Source: Humulus lupulus | Lineage: Eukaryota; Streptophyta; Magnoliopsida; Rosales; Cannabaceae | Length of the DNA: 64,000 nt | Assembly: GCF_963169125.1 (NCBI RefSeq) | Contig: NC_084794.1 | Location: 109,840,358 to 109,904,357 of the forward strand | Reading direction: 5' to 3' | Shown here: in pieces, positions 12,989 to 25,100 of the stretch | How positions within the stretch are numbered: position 1 is the stretch's first letter | Layout of the letters: each line of letters starts with the position of its first letter | Translations under genes and position numbers: made by a program | The notes under the pieces: model-generated | What the model saw: only the letters and a program-made list of their open reading frames with translations | Told to the model about the DNA's origin: nothing | Databases searched by the model: none

Positions 12989-15298
12989 TGTAATGCCCCA
13001 AATTTCCTAATAAGGTTTAGGACCTTGATTAGGAGGCTGGAAGGGCCATAATTGATTTATTGTGTTATTAAATGATTATATGCATGTTTAGGTGTATTTA
13101 AATATGCATGTGAACCCATTTTTGAGTAATTGGGTGATTTTCATATTTTGGAAATTTTGGGCATATTTGGCATATATGTGATATGTGTGTGGTGCTTTAT
13201 TATTATTTGGTTATGCCAGGGTTACCCAGCATGAGACGATCCTAGGAGGTAAGCTAGTGGGAAAGTCACAACGGGATTTGTTCTTGACTCGGAGTAAGTC
13301 AAGGGGTATTTAGAGCATTACCGGGTTATTCGGTAATGGGAATAAGAATTTGATGATAAATTGGGAGGTAATAAGATCAGGGGGAAATTCTGGAGGTTTT
13401 GACTATTTTGTCCCCGGGGGTGTTTTCGAGACCTCGAGCGTTAGGATTTGTTTGAGGCTACTTAAGCTTGAAGTAACCTTTTAAGAAATAAAAAGAACGT
13501 TCAGAACGTTCTCTCTCCCTCAAAGTTCCATTTTCGTTCCCCGATCGCATTTTCGAAGGTAACTTGAGTTTTAGGACTCATATTCAAGCGAGGATTGAAG
13601 CATAGCGATCCTAGGAAATATTAGAAGCTTATTAGCCGGAGGATTTAGTTGGGAAACAACTCAATCGGAGGTAATTCAAGTTTTAAGTTCTATATTTTCT
13701 AAAGTTTTTAAGCTTGAATTGGACTTTGTGTTTTGATAAGTTTTTATTAGATTTGAGACTTGAGTTTTATGGGTTTTGGATCATGGGGATGATTGGGAAC
13801 TTTGATTTTGGGATTTGGAGATTTTTGAATAGGTTTTTGGAAGGTTTTAAAAGTGGAAAAACGAGAAAAAGTGGCTGGTGCGAGGTTGGGCTGTGACCCT
13901 ATTCTAGGGCACCGCGGCCCTAGCTTGCTGAAGGTGGAGGAGGCTGTGCCATGGGGGCAGGCCACGGCATGGTCCATGGAGGGTTGCGACCCTTAAGGGA
14001 AAAATTTCTAGAAATGAGTTTTTGTGATGGAAACTTAACTCTAAGGGCCTAGGATTAATCCTACTACCTAGTTGAGTGGGATTCGACGTTCCTGAGGCTT
14101 GGGTTAGGTTTGGAAGTATTTATTTACTCATTTTGATAAGGTTTCATATTATAGTTGTGACTAGGTTATCACTAGGGGCTTGGAATCAGGATCGTGCTTG
14201 TGGCTCATTTATTGGTAACCTGTGCTTGGATCAAAGGTAAGAAAACCGCACCTTGTGTATATGTGACATGCATGGTTATTCTTAATGCACGTTGGATGTT
14301 TAAATGTTACATGCATGGTTATTATTGAGGCATGTAAGTGATTAAATGTGATGCATGTGTTGCACGATGAACATGTGGTTAGGGCATGCTATGAGTATTA
14401 CTGACCTGAGAGTCAGAAACGGCATAAGCGCCATGAACGCAGAGCCAATAAAAGATTAGATCTAATCGATATCAACATTGAATGACTCATATGGGGTATT
14501 AATGCTGGACCGACCCGAAGGTCGAAGAAAATTATAAGCGCTTGTCTAGTCTAAGACTAGTTACTCAGAGCTAAGGCCAAAGGTCTAGGTGACTGTTTTG
14601 TCACATGGATGAGGGAGCGGAATCCCATGTTAGTGACTCGATGATTAGTTACTCATTTAAAGGTATTGACCCCCTGTTAGTGACCTGGTAATTAGTCACT
14701 TGTTAAAACGTACAGACCCCCTGTTAGTGACTTGGTAATTAGTCACTTGTTAAAAGATACAGACCCCCTGTTAGTGACTTGTTGATCAGTCACTCGTTCA
14801 TTGTTTGAACTTATTTGCCTACTTGAATAAGGCTGTATTTTCTAGGCATGCTTATGATTTGATGACATGTTATTACTATTCATGAGCATATTGTGTTTTC
14901 TTGCTGGGCTTGGCTCACAGGTGCTATGTGGTGCAGGTAAAGGCAAAAGAAAGCTGGACCATCCTTGAGTTGGAGAGCTTAGGTGATGATGTGTACATAT
15001 GCAGCTGCTCAATCGCCACGGCCGAGGGTTTAAAGAGGAACTAGGGTTAAACCCTGTTTGGTCGCTTAGATCGGCTGGTTGTAAATATTTTCTTGTAATA
15101 GACCTTTAAATTATATTTTCGGGATCCCAATGTATACAGTAAACGTTTTAGTGAAACGTTATATCTTAACCAAAATTTTTAATCCCTAAACCACTAATCA
15201 TACTTAGTTACACGTCATTTGGCCAAATGACACGATTAGCGAGTTTAGCACTGTTTACAAGGCACACCGTAACGGTCCCTGGAGTTTAGGGCTTTACA
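12989..15298 (+). repeat. Tekay-like 3' LTR (2310 bp)
   Basis: Pairs with 3916-6415. It differs by scattered substitutions and lacks about 182 bp present at 5332-5513 of the 5' LTR; the missing piece is bounded by GTATT on both sides. The GC-rich palindromes of the 5' LTR have decayed here (GCACCGCGGCCC, GGGTTGCGACCC), with several CpG to TpG or CpA changes. Confidence 0.9.
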
Positions 15299-15303
15299 AG
15301 GCG

Positions 15304-15749
15304 CCATGACTCTATAAACCTAGGTCGCGGCCCGCCTCTCCATGAACCTCTTGGATTTGCCTTTGACTTCTTCTAGCACCACGTCTCTTTTTGACCAAGT
15401 TGCAACTCTAATTCCTTTCAACAAACCTTTAGCCTCTGGCTTTGCTAGAGTCGTGGCCCTTAAGCCCATGCCGCGACTCTAATTCTATTTTTTTTCTTCA
15501 CATTTTAACCTTTTGACATCCTTCCTTCATCAGAAACTTATTATAATTCATCCTTAGCACCAATTTGAGTCGAAAAACCACCAAAAGCTCCATTTCCACC
15601 ATTTTTTCTTCTTTTCACTTTTAGCTAATGATCCAAAGTACCGACCTACAACAAAGACAAACACAAGTGTAATCTTGCACAAAACAAACATAAAGACTCA
15701 AGATTACCACAAAAACACATTCTAAAACAACACTATAATGAAATTATCA
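15304..15749 (-). repeat. Athila-A 3' LTR, proximal part (U3)
   Basis: Continues the LTR interrupted at 3915. The reverse complement starts TGATAATTTCATTATAGTG directly after the polypurine tract. It carries repeated CpG words such as GTCGCGGCCC, CCGCGACTC and GTCGTGGCCC at 15310-15485, in the same relative U3 position as the AGCGCTAC words of Athila-B. Confidence 0.8.
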
Positions 15750-17379
15750 AACTCCCCCAAGCTTACTCTTTACTCGCCCTTGAGTAAAGAACACAATAAT
15801 AAAAAAAATTGATTAAAAACCTAACAACAAACACACTTGAATCAAGACGAAAAAAATAATTCACGCCTCAAGCTATGATGACTAACACACTTATATAATC
15901 TTCAGGAAAACCAAGTTACAATCCAGAATTTCAGCCAAAACATTCTTCCAATTCACTTAAGTCCAAACAAAAATAAAAGCTCTCAAAATCATGATTAATA
16001 AATAAAATGCATTCGAATCAATTCATGCTCACAAAATATTTTTCCATTAAAATTAATTAATATCATTATCCCATAAGCTTGCTATACTTATCATTCTCCA
16101 CTAATGTAGAAAACAAATGCTCAGAAATCAATAGGACTTTCACAGCTTATAATTGAATGGCTTAGGTAAAGGTAGATGAAAAAAATTATTTAGGCTCAAA
16201 TATACCATAAGCACTCAACCAAACAATTCAACCTTTATCAACTCAAAAACCCAAAAACCAATCCCAAATTTCCCAATGTTTCTTATTTTGAGAGAGAATT
16301 AATAAACTGATGTTTTTTTCTTTTTTTTTTTTCATTTCATTTTTTTCTAATGATACTATACTCCCCCAAACTTATTTCTTTGTATTTTCAATATACTTTT
16401 TTTTTCTTCCTCTTTCAATTTTTCTTCTATTATCGACACAAATTTCCTATTATAAACCCCCATTACAAACCATCCCCAATTACTTTTCATATGCTCATGG
16501 TCTATCAATGGGAAGGAACAATAACAAAGTTTCAAATAGGCTCAAAATAAGTGTCAAACAAAAATTACCAAATTAGGCTCAAAATTGGGTAACTAAGGAT
16601 TTAAGAAATCAAGGTTGGCTTGAAAGGCTCAAACATTCCAAATAATTGCCTAAATCATCTTCCTAAGCATGCATAATCTCGGATTTTGTCTCAAATAGCA
16701 AGCAAACAAGTTCTAGAATAACAACATTTTCATAATTTTTTATTATATTTTAAAAATTCATCAAGCATAAATAATATTTAATCACACAAAATTTATTAAA
16801 AATCATGATTAAGCTCTCAATTATTTAAGTAGACAAAGTAAAAATGGAACGAAATATTCAACCAAGCACACAAATTTTTATAGCTTCATTCCCATTCAAT
16901 TTACACATCACATCATTCAATCATATTATCATTGGCTAATCATTGTCAACTTGATTCAACTAACACTCTAAACAACCTAAACAAAACATAACAAACACAA
17001 CACAACACAACTTAACACAAACAATAAATTCCTTCCCCCAAACTTAACCTAAACATTGTCCCCAATGTTAAAATAAAAGCTAAGGAAAAGAAACTTACCT
17101 GATACCTCAAACTACTTAAAAAAAATGGGGAAATAGTTTTTTTTATTATCCCATAGTCCATTCTGTCGAAGCCCGAAGTAGCGCTACAACTCAAATTGTT
17201 CTCATATTTAATAGAAATTAAAATCAAATAAAAATTAATACTCAAAATACTAAAATTAAAATGTTCATAATCCAAAACTTAAATAAAACTAATCAAAACA
17301 AATGCAAATAAAATATTTGAATGCCTCCAAATGCACCATCGTTAACATCATTTAGCCGGACAGTTGTTTTCTTTCATAT
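15750..17379 (-). other. Athila-A polypurine tract and long 3' region
   Basis: The minus strand shows AAGCTTGGGGGAGTT (15750-15764), the polypurine tract next to the LTR. Further upstream is a second purine tract, GTTAAGTTTGGGGGAAGG (about 17031-17048), preceded by a GGGGACAATGTTTAGG motif. The same arrangement ends the env-like gene in Athila-B near 59750-59784. No coding sequence is visible; a T-rich run at 16305-16440 gives spurious ORFs. The distance to the protease remnant shows that nearly all of pol and env has been deleted. Confidence 0.65.
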
Positions 17380-18330
17380 TCAACTTAAATCAAGTCCACC
17401 CCTCACATCCTTGAGAGACATAGTATCGTGAGTTGGCCCTCTTTTCTTGAAATTGCATATTTTTGGAACTTTCCACCCCTCATGAAACAATCGAGTTTTC
17501 TCACTAAATATCCTTTTCACTTTCTGACAAACTTCTCGTTTTCCACCTTTCACCATAGTTTTCTTCTTAGTAGCTTCCAACTTATCACCCTCATTTTCCA
17601 CCACATCAACTCTACAACAATTTGGAACCTCCATTGCTGCAAAAACTTTAAATGTTACCTCTTCTTTTTGCACTTGCAACTTTAGTTTACCTTTTTGTAC
17701 ATCTATTAAGGCCATACCGGTTGCTAAAAATGGCATTCCAAGAATAATGAGAATATTTTCATCTTCCTCCATATCAAGAATAATAAAAATTGTAGGAAAA
17801 ATGAATTTTTCCACCTTTACTAGAACTTCCTCAATAATACCCCTAGGATGCTTTACTGAGCGATCTGCCAATTGCAAAGACACGGTAGATGGTCGAGCCT
17901 CTCCCAATTTTAACTTTCTAAAATAGATAGAGGCATTAAATTTATACTAGGCCCTAATTCACATAAAACCTTTGTCACCTTTGAGCCCCCTATAGAACAT
18001 GGAATGTTGAAACTACCGGGATTTGTAAGGTTTGGAGGTAGTTTCTTCTGAAGTATCGCACTACACTCCTCAGCAAGTTCCACTGTCTCATAATCCTCTA
18101 AATTTCTTTCATAAACTTCACATAACTTGGCATTCGTTCAAGTGCCTCAGCAAATGGGATATTAATGTGTAGCTTTCGAAAGATATCCAAAAATTTAGAA
18201 AACTACTTATCAAGCTTATTCTTTTGAAGCCTCTGAGGATTTGTGATATTTATATGGTGATCTATACTTATTTCTGGCTGCTTCTCTAAATTCTCAGTAA
18301 CATTAGACCCATTCACTTCCTTCCCAAGAG
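17380..18330 (-). pseudogene. Athila-A gag C-terminus and protease remnant
   Basis: At 18120-18245 the minus strand encodes PQRLQKNKLDK then KLHINIPFAEALERMPSYVK (with small shifts), an Athila hallmark before the protease. ECSAILQKKLPPNLTNPGSF follows near 17990-18070. An open stretch at 17380-17907 reads GEARPSTVSLQLADRSVKHP, then EDENILIILGMPFLATGMAL, then DVQKGKLKLQVQ, the retropepsin fold of Athila. The active-site triplet region reads CELGPSI rather than the family's CDLGASI, so the catalytic Asp appears lost. No RT follows. Confidence 0.75.
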
Positions 18331-18331
18331 A

Positions 18332-18427
18332 GTACAAAACACAAGCGTAATCTTGCACAAAACAAACATAAAGACTCAAGATTACCATAAAAACACATTC
18401 TAAAGCGACACTAAAATGGAGTTATCA
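18332..18427 (-). repeat. Athila-A 5' LTR remnant
   Basis: These 96 bases repeat the start of the 3' LTR at about 15655-15749: both have CAAGCGTAATCTTGCAC-like sequence, CATAAAGACTCAAGATTACC and a terminal GAAATTATCA/GAGTTATCA. The rest of the 5' LTR, the primer site and the gag N-terminus are missing, fused directly to gag. The TSD AAAAC follows at 18428. Confidence 0.8.
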
Positions 18428-18432
18428 AAAAC

Positions 18433-18955
18433 ATAAATATATAAATATACAATTTTCATCTTAAAAAAATACAAATATAATGAAATTAACAAACAAATAT
18501 ACTTCTAATAATAATTTAAATCTTTAAAACGAATATGAGAAAATTAACACTATATAAAATAACTAATCACACACCTATAAAATATAAATTAAACATATAT
18601 CAATACATTCATCAATCACAAAAAAAAATAAAAAATAAAAACAATACCCAAGGGAGGATCTCTACAATCTGAGCAATACCCAATGGCGAATTCCTCTGTT
18701 ATCTGAAAAAAGAAAAGAAAAAAACAAACATCAAAAACTCATTTTTACCAAAAACTAAATAACCACAAAAACATACACACATATACTAACAAAAATGACC
18801 TTTTAAACCATAAAATACAAAAAAAAAAAAAGGATTAGATTACCACAATAAGGCAAAAATGGCAGCAAAAGGCTCGGATCGACTAAGAAGGCTCGAATGG
18901 ACTCTAGTTTTTCCATAAAATTTTGCAGAAAATGAAGAAGAAGACTTAGGTTGGG
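18433..18955. other. CACTA leader continued
   Basis: A+T-rich noncoding DNA between the Athila TSD and the CACTA subterminal repeats. It is the continuation of 1999-2937. No ORF or motif is recognised. Confidence 0.45.
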
Positions 18956-19783
18956 GAGTTATATCAACTGACTCTATAGCGACGACACATCGTCGCTATA
19001 GAGTACAAGAATGTCATCGCAGATATCAAAGAATGTCATCGATGATATCAAATGCACCGTTTCACTCAAACGGTGAGAGCCTACAACGACGACATGTCGT
19101 CGTTGTAGGATAGTGAATAGGGCAAGAATCCTTTCATGTGCTATGCGTCCAGTCTATAGCGACGAGGCAGTGAAATTTGGCTTAAATTTTTTGGCAGTCC
19201 ACTTTTCCACGTTTTTTTTTGGACCCTATTGCGACGACATGTCGTCACCATAGACTAAAAAGTAACTGATCAGTGGATTAAATTAGACTCTATAGAGATG
19301 ACATAGTGAATGAAAATAGGCAACCAACTCTTGGCAGTTAAGTTCCCTCCCCTATCCTACAAAGACGACATGTCGTCGCTCTAAACAAACATATTTCCCT
19401 CCTTTTTTTACGAGGACTCTACGGCGACGATATGTCGTCACTATAGGGAGTGAAAGTAGGCAACCAATTCTGGGCGGTTGAGTTCCCTCCCCATCCTATA
19501 GGGACGATAGGTCGTCGCTATAGACAAAACATATTTCCCTCTTCTTTTTTGACGAGGACCCTACAACAACATGTCGTCGTCGTAGAGTCAGTTCCCACCT
19601 CTAGTTTCCTCCAAATGACGTTGCTGTAGGGCACCGGGATTTTGGAGGGCCTGGTCGTGTGTTGTCAACGACCCTACAGCGACGACATGTCGTCACCGGA
19701 GCTTATTTATTTTAATAAATTAAAAAAAAGAAAATTTCATGGATTTTGACTACATAAAGTCGTCGCAAAAAATATCATCGTTG
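18956..19783 (-). repeat. CACTA subterminal repeat array (GACGACATGTCGTCG type)
   Basis: At least eight palindromic words built on GACGACATGTCGTCGC occur near 18976, 19084, 19230, 19366, 19424, 19502, 19565 and 19677, in both exact and decayed forms, most followed or preceded by CTATAG. CACTA elements carry such subterminal repeats as binding sites for the accessory TNPA-type protein. Their presence next to the terminus supports the element call. Confidence 0.8.
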
Positions 19784-19804
19784 TAGAGTCTTTTTCTTGT
19801 AGTT
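19784..19804 (-). repeat. CACTA terminal inverted repeat
   Basis: The reverse complement reads AACTACAAGAAAAAGACTCT; the canonical end is CACTACAAGAAAA. The outermost C has become A. The partner terminus and the 3-bp TSD cannot be checked because the other end is outside the window. Confidence 0.7.
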
Positions 19805-21441
19805 CCTGCTCACCGTGAGTTCTAACCACCGAAAATGAATGAGTTGGGTCTGCTGGGTTGTGCGTTGGCGACAGAGAGAATGGTGGAGGGAGGGTCCTAC
19901 GCCAGCGAGGGTGACCATGGTGGTGGCGGCGTGGTCCTAGTCTGCTTCGTTTCGTGCTCCGTGAGTGTGAGAGAGGCACTATTGTGCACTGCTGTGAGAG
20001 GTGAGCGAGAGAGAAGGGTGGTGAGGTGAGGGTGAGGGAGGGAGGCCATGCCCGTGTGTGAGAGGGGAAAAAAGGGTTATGTTTTTTTTAGGGTTTCAGA
20101 CTTTTAGTTTTAGAATAAAATATTTATTCAAAATTCACTTTTTTAATAAGAATTATGTTCGAGTTTCTGGTATAACCCGAACCCGTATGCTTCATATTTA
20201 TAACCCAAACCCGACCCAACACCCATTGGGTTTGGATCGAGTTATACCCTAAATGGATGAGTTTTGTGGAAAAAAAAAACGAGTTTTTTGGTTGCAGGTC
20301 AGACGAGTTGCGCAAGTTTTTGGGTTTCGCCGATGAAATGTTCACCCCTGGTTTATATATTGAAAAGAGAAATTTTATTTAGAAATAATGGAAAAAAAAT
20401 AAATTATGAATCAAATTGAGAGCATAGTAGGAATATTAAACTTAAAAAATATTTTTGTAATTTTACAAAAGATTTTTTTAACTAGAAACACCAAAATTAG
20501 TATAGAATCTCATTTCTACTACTTTTTTAATTAAAAATATAGGATTATAATTCTCACATTAAAAATTAGAATTTAGTAATTCTCATATTTCTTTCTACAA
20601 GACTTAAGTAATCACTCTTAATTTTTTTGAAGATATTTTCATATTAAAGTAAATAGAACAAATTATTTCTGGTTACCTTTTAGGTTGGGTTTTCTTGATT
20701 ATGGTCTCCATTTTTTCACTTTATAACACTTAGATCTAAAAAAATTAATTATTTTTATCAATTGGCTCTCCAAATATTTTTTTATTTATTTTTTGTTTTA
20801 AAATTATTTAGAAATGCTGCTATCTTATATTTAGTTTTGGACAAAAAATAGGTTACTATTATATTATTAGTTTAGTGTTCAGTTGTTGTCATACTTCTGG
20901 TTTAGGGACTAGTTACGACCATGCTGCTATCTTAGAAATAACAAAATTGGTTACTACGGTGATGTTTGGTAACACTTAAAAAATAGTTTTTTATTTAATT
21001 AATTAAAAATTTGACAATTAAACTCTTTATTTGCTTTGGTGCCATGACATGGACTTGTTGGGCTACAATGCTAAAGCTTGGTCCAAGACAATTTATGAGA
21101 AAAATTAATGCACATATTTTTCAGATCTAGTTCTCAGTGTCGAATTCATTTTCTAAACTGAAAAAGACAATTATTGGACCGTTTATTGCCAAAATTTTGT
21201 TGACCTTGTTGCTAGATTGCTTTCGCCAAAGAAGATGGTTAGATATATTTATTTCATAGATTTAGTTTTCATTTTTAGATTTAGTATTGTAGAAAGAAAA
21301 AATTATCAAACTACAAAACAAAAGGTTTTTGCAGGAGGCAAAAGTATGAAATTTGAACGAGAAAGTGCCATTTGACTTTTGCTAGCACATTTTTGCGCTA
21401 GGTTACAACACTAGTGAACATTCACCAACTTTAGTGGCTAA
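19805..21441. other. Degraded spacer with a possible hAT-type end
   Basis: 19805-20050 is G+C-richer with GA-rich runs and a 64-codon ORF of no recognised family. 20160-20350 has GAACCCG/AACCCAAACCCGACCC words and ends GTTCACCCCTG (about 20340-20350), whose reverse complement CAGGGGTGAAC resembles the termini of plant hAT miniature elements. No partner end was found. 20350-21441 is A+T-rich with nothing identifiable. Confidence 0.4.
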
Positions 21442-21651
21442 TGTAGTATATTTTAGTTAGCCAATTATATTGTATGTTTAGTTGCTTAGTTTGTTTTTGC
21501 TTGTTAGTTTCCATTAGTTTACTTAGGTAGCCTTAGTAGTATATAAAGCTTTTACCTTATTTATAAAATAAAACTTTCATTTTTTAAAAAGGAACACAGT
21601 TCATTTACTTTCTCTTTTCTCATTTATACATCAATTAGTATGAGAGTCATT
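21442..21651 (+). repeat. Short LTR remnant followed by a decayed primer-binding site
   Basis: TGTAGTATATTTTAG at 21442 opens a segment with a TATA box (AGTATATAAAGC, about 21536-21547) and ends TTTATACATCA near 21633. It is followed at once by TTAGTATGAGAGTCATT, which resembles the Met-tRNA site TTGGTATCAGAGCCATT. This is the usual order for a small copia LTR. No partner LTR is seen and the interior is lost within about 50 bp to the next element. Confidence 0.35.
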
Positions 21652-21700
21652 CTCTCCTAACACCTATTTGATGGAAAATATCAGCAAGAAGATTCTTGAC

Positions 21701-22113
21701 TGTGGTGTTAGTTCAGTCACTTTAACTGATATGCTGATGTGGAGTTTGGGTTCTTTTTCTTTCAGTTTTATTGTTATGTTTAGTTAGTTAGTCCTGTTAA
21801 GGGAATTAGCTATAAATACTTGAGAACCTTGGTCTGTTGGGATATTGGTTAAGAGTTAGAAATTGAGTGAGATTGGAGGGTTGTAAAGAGTTCAAGTATA
21901 TCTGATCTTGATCTCTCATTATGTGAGCTCTCTTTGTAATTTGAAGCAAGGCTTCTTGGTGTAAACTCTTGTACTGATCTCTAGCTTACTGAATAAAGTT
22001 CTCAACCATTTTTTAGGTTGTTATACCTCTTGGATGTAGGATTACTTTGTGATCTGAACCAAGTAATTGTTTGTGTTGTTTTGGCTCAAATCTGTTTTAT
22101 TATTCTCCGTTTT
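21701..22113 (+). repeat. Tork-like 5' LTR
   Basis: Starts TGTGGTGTTAGTTCAG and matches 25491-25903 almost base for base. It contains a TATA-like CTATAAATACTTGAG near 21808-21822. At its end the sequence TTTTGGCTCAAATCTG (22079-22094) is repeated at 22110-22125, where the LTR is fused to gag. Confidence 0.85.
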
Positions 22114-25100
22114 GGCTCAAATCTGATTAGAGGCAGATCTGACAAAAGAGAGTTCAAGAATCACAAGAATTCTAATGGTCATAGGAGTTGTAGTAATCAT
22201 AGATCAAAGTCAAAGTTTAAACCAAGGAAGTTTTGTAACTACTGTAAGAAAGAAGGGGATTACAAGGCTGATTGTTTTCTACTCAAGAACAAGCTGAATC
22301 AAGATGGAAAGAATGAAATGGGTGAAGCAAGTGTAGTATCTGATGGCTATGACTCAGCTGATGTATTGGTGGTTTTAAGTGAAAAAACAGGTGAAGATTG
22401 GATACTTGACTCTGGGTGCTCTTTTCACATGTGTCCCAATAAAGATCTGTTTTGCAATTTTGAAGAAATCTCAGGTGGATCTGTTCTTTTGGGAAACAAT
22501 AAAGCATGTAAGGTGTAAGATATTGGATCTGTTGTAATTAAAATGCATGGTGGTGTAAGTAGAACTATTACAAATCTCAGGTATGTACTTGAATTAAGAA
22601 GAAATTTGTTATCTATTGGAGTCCTAGCATCAAATGGGTGTACAGTGAAAATTGATGGATGTTGTATGAAGGTTCTAAAGGGATCTCCTGTGGTTATGAA
22701 AGGTGAATTCAGAGGAGGTCTTTATTTTCTGACAGGAAAATCTGTTGTTGGATTTGCAACAGTAGCTTCAAACAAAGATGTTAATTTAACTCAGCTTTGG
22801 CATGAAAGACATGGGCATATTAGTGAAAGAGGAATCTCAAAATTATTGAAGCAAGGGGCTCTCAGTGGCAAGCTCAATTTTTGTGAAGAATGTATTTATG
22901 GAAAATGTTGTAGGGTGAAATTTGGTGTTGAAATTCATAACACTATAGCTCCATTTGGCCTATATTCACTCTAATCTCTGGGGACCAGCAATGGTATCAT
23001 CTTTATGTGGAGCAAAATATTTTATGAGTATCATAGATGATTACTCTCGGAAGGTGTGGGTGTTGCTCTTGAAATCTAAAGACGAAGCTTTGGATAGTTT
23101 CATCACTTGGAAGAAACTGATAGAAAATCAAACAAGAGTGAAAATAAAGAAATTAAGGACTGACAATGGCCTTGAATATTGCTCTAGGGAATTTGATGAA
23201 TATTGTAGCAATGCTGGTATAGCAAGGCATCGCACAATCTGAAATACTCCTCAACATAAAGGCTTGGCTGAGAGGATGAATAGAACTTTTATAGAAAGAG
23301 TGAGGTCCATGTTGAAAGGTGCAAATCTAGAAAGGAAATTCTGGGGAGAAGCTGTTAGTACAGCTAGTTACTTAATCAATAGGTGTCCTTCAGTAGCTTT
23401 GAATTTCAAAACCCCTCAAGAGGTTTGGACATGAAAGAAACAATCTTATGAACACTTAAAAGTTTTTGGATGCACAACATATGCTCACATTCGACAAGAC
23501 AAGCTTGAGCCAAGAGTTGTCAAGTGCATGTTCATTGGATATCCAAATGGTGTAAAAGGATACAAACTGTGGTGCTTGGAAGAAGGTTTCAAGAAATGCA
23601 TCATAAGTAGAGATGTTGCTTTCAGAGAGGATGAAAAGCCTATGAAAGTTGAAAAGAAGTTGATTAGTAATGAAAAACAGACAAAGACTCAGCTGGAAAT
23701 TGAAACTTCTGATCAACAAGTTCAGATTCAACATGATGAAACTCAGACTCACTTGAGTAATTACAAGCTTGTTAGGGACAGAGAGAGAAGAGAGGTAAAA
23801 GCACCTGAAAGGCTTGGATATGCAGATTTCATTGCCTATGCCTTATCTGTAGCAGAAGAGGAAATTAGGTCTGATCCTATAACTGTTCAAGAAGCTATTA
23901 GTAGACATAAAGACAAACTATGGAAACAAGCCATGGAAGAGGAAATGAGTTCATTACTGAAAATGAAACTTGGATTTTGGTAGACAAAATAGAAAAGAAA
24001 AAGCTCGTAGATTGTAAATGGATTGTCAAAAGAAAGAAGGGCATACCAGGAATTGAAAAGGAGAGATACAAGGCTAGACTTGTAGCCAAAGGCTTTACTC
24101 AAAAGGAAGGTGTAGATTATAATGAATTTTTTTCTCCAGGGTTAGACAAACATCAATTCAGGTTATATTAGCAAAGGCTACTAGTAACAATCTTGAGGTG
24201 GACCAAATGGATGTGAGGACTGCTTTTTTTCATGGTCAGTTAGAAGAAGAAATCTTTATGAAGCAGCCTGAAGGATTTGACAATGGAAATCCTAATCAAG
24301 TGTGTCTTTTGAAAAGATCTTTGTATGGTCTTAAGCAGACTCCAAGGCAATGGGACATTAGATTTGATGATTTCATTATCAAAACTGGTTTCACCAAAAG
24401 CAAGTATGATCCTTGTGTCTATTTTAATCAACATGTATACTTACTTTCATATGTTGATGATATTCTTATAGTTGGGAAAAAGAGAAGTGAAATCACAAAG
24501 CTGAAAAGAAAACTGAGCAGTGAATTCAAGATGAAAGATCTTGGCAAAGGAAAGAAGATACTTGGAATATAAATTGATCAAAGTGAAACTGATGTTATCA
24601 TGCTATCTCAGGAAGGCTACTTAAAGAAAGTGTTAGAAAAGTTTGGAATGGATAACTCAAAAATTGTGTCAAACCTCTTGCTCCACATTTCAAGTTGTCT
24701 CAAACTTAGTGTCCTAAAATAGATGCAGAAAGGGAACTAATGGCAAATGTGCCTTAGATTAGTGTTGTGGGAAGCTTAATGTACGCAATGGTGTGTACTC
24801 AGCCTGATCTAGCTTATTCTCTAAGTGTGGTTAGTAGATATATGGCAGATCCTGGAGAAACTCACTAGACGACAGTTAAATGGATACTCAGGTACATTAA
24901 AGGACATCTAAAACTTGGTCTTATTTTTAATGGCAATGCAAGATCAAAAGGAGAGGTTGTAGGATATGTTGACAGTGATTATGCTGCTAATTTGGATATA
25001 AGAAGGTCCTTAACTGGACTTGTATTCATAGTACTTGGTGGAACTGTTAGCTAGAAGTCAAATTTGCAAAAGGTAGTTGCCTTGTACTGAAGCAGAATAC

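Larger units (their letters stand above)
3916..15298 (+). mobile_element. Tekay/Del-like Ty3/gypsy chromovirus, degraded
   Basis: Both LTRs start TGTAATGCCCC and end TTACA. The whole element is flanked by the perfect 5-bp TSD AGGCG (3911-3915 and 15299-15303). An initiator-Met-tRNA primer site follows the 5' LTR, a purine tract precedes the 3' LTR, gag is partly readable, and pol survives only as RT, linker and integrase/chromodomain scraps. The interior is interrupted by a probable LTR at 8027-9516 and a solo LTR at 10536-12450. Retained chromodomain-region traces and paired gag zinc knuckles favour the Tekay branch; the exact branch is inferred. Confidence 0.88.
2943..18427 (-). mobile_element. 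Athila-like Ty3/gypsy retrotransposon (copy A), internally deleted
   Basis: Ends are TGATC...(G)TTATCA on the plus strand, flanked by the perfect 5-bp TSD AAAAC (2938-2942 and 18428-18432). Read on the minus strand it has a 5' LTR remnant (18332-18427), a gag/protease remnant (17380-18330), a long 3' region, a polypurine tract (15750-15764) and a 3' LTR split by the Tekay insertion (15749-15304, then 3915-2943). Its LTR resembles the Athila copy at 51911-62383. Removing the nested element leaves about 4.1 kb, so RT, RNase H, integrase and any env-like gene are gone and it cannot move itself. Confidence 0.85.
1..19804 (-). mobile_element. CACTA (En/Spm) DNA transposon, 5' part, heavily nested
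   Basis: A TNP2-type transposase is read on the minus strand at 1-1998. On the same strand, upstream of it, lie subterminal GACGACATGTCGTCG-type repeats (18956-19783) and a terminus reading AACTACAAGAAAAAGA at 19789-19804, one base off the usual CACTACAAGAAAA end of plant CACTA elements. The two halves are separated by an Athila insertion (2943-18427) flanked by the 5-bp TSD AAAAC, so they join into one element. The other terminus lies beyond base 1. Without the insertion, the visible part is about 4.3 kb. It is the oldest layer of this block because everything else here sits inside it. Confidence 0.8.

Noticed and set aside
16310..16576. Phe/Ser-rich ORF resembling a membrane protein
   Set aside because: It is the translation of a T-rich run in the Athila-A 3' region; the hydrophobicity comes from base composition.
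18956..19783. Initially read the GACGACATGTCGTCG array as an independent satellite
   Set aside because: Its position next to a CACTACAAGAAAA-like terminus and on the same strand as TNP2 makes it the CACTA subterminal region.
19835..20029. Possible small host gene in the G+C-richer spacer
   Set aside because: 64 codons, low complexity, GA-rich, no recognisable domain, and no splice or promoter context.
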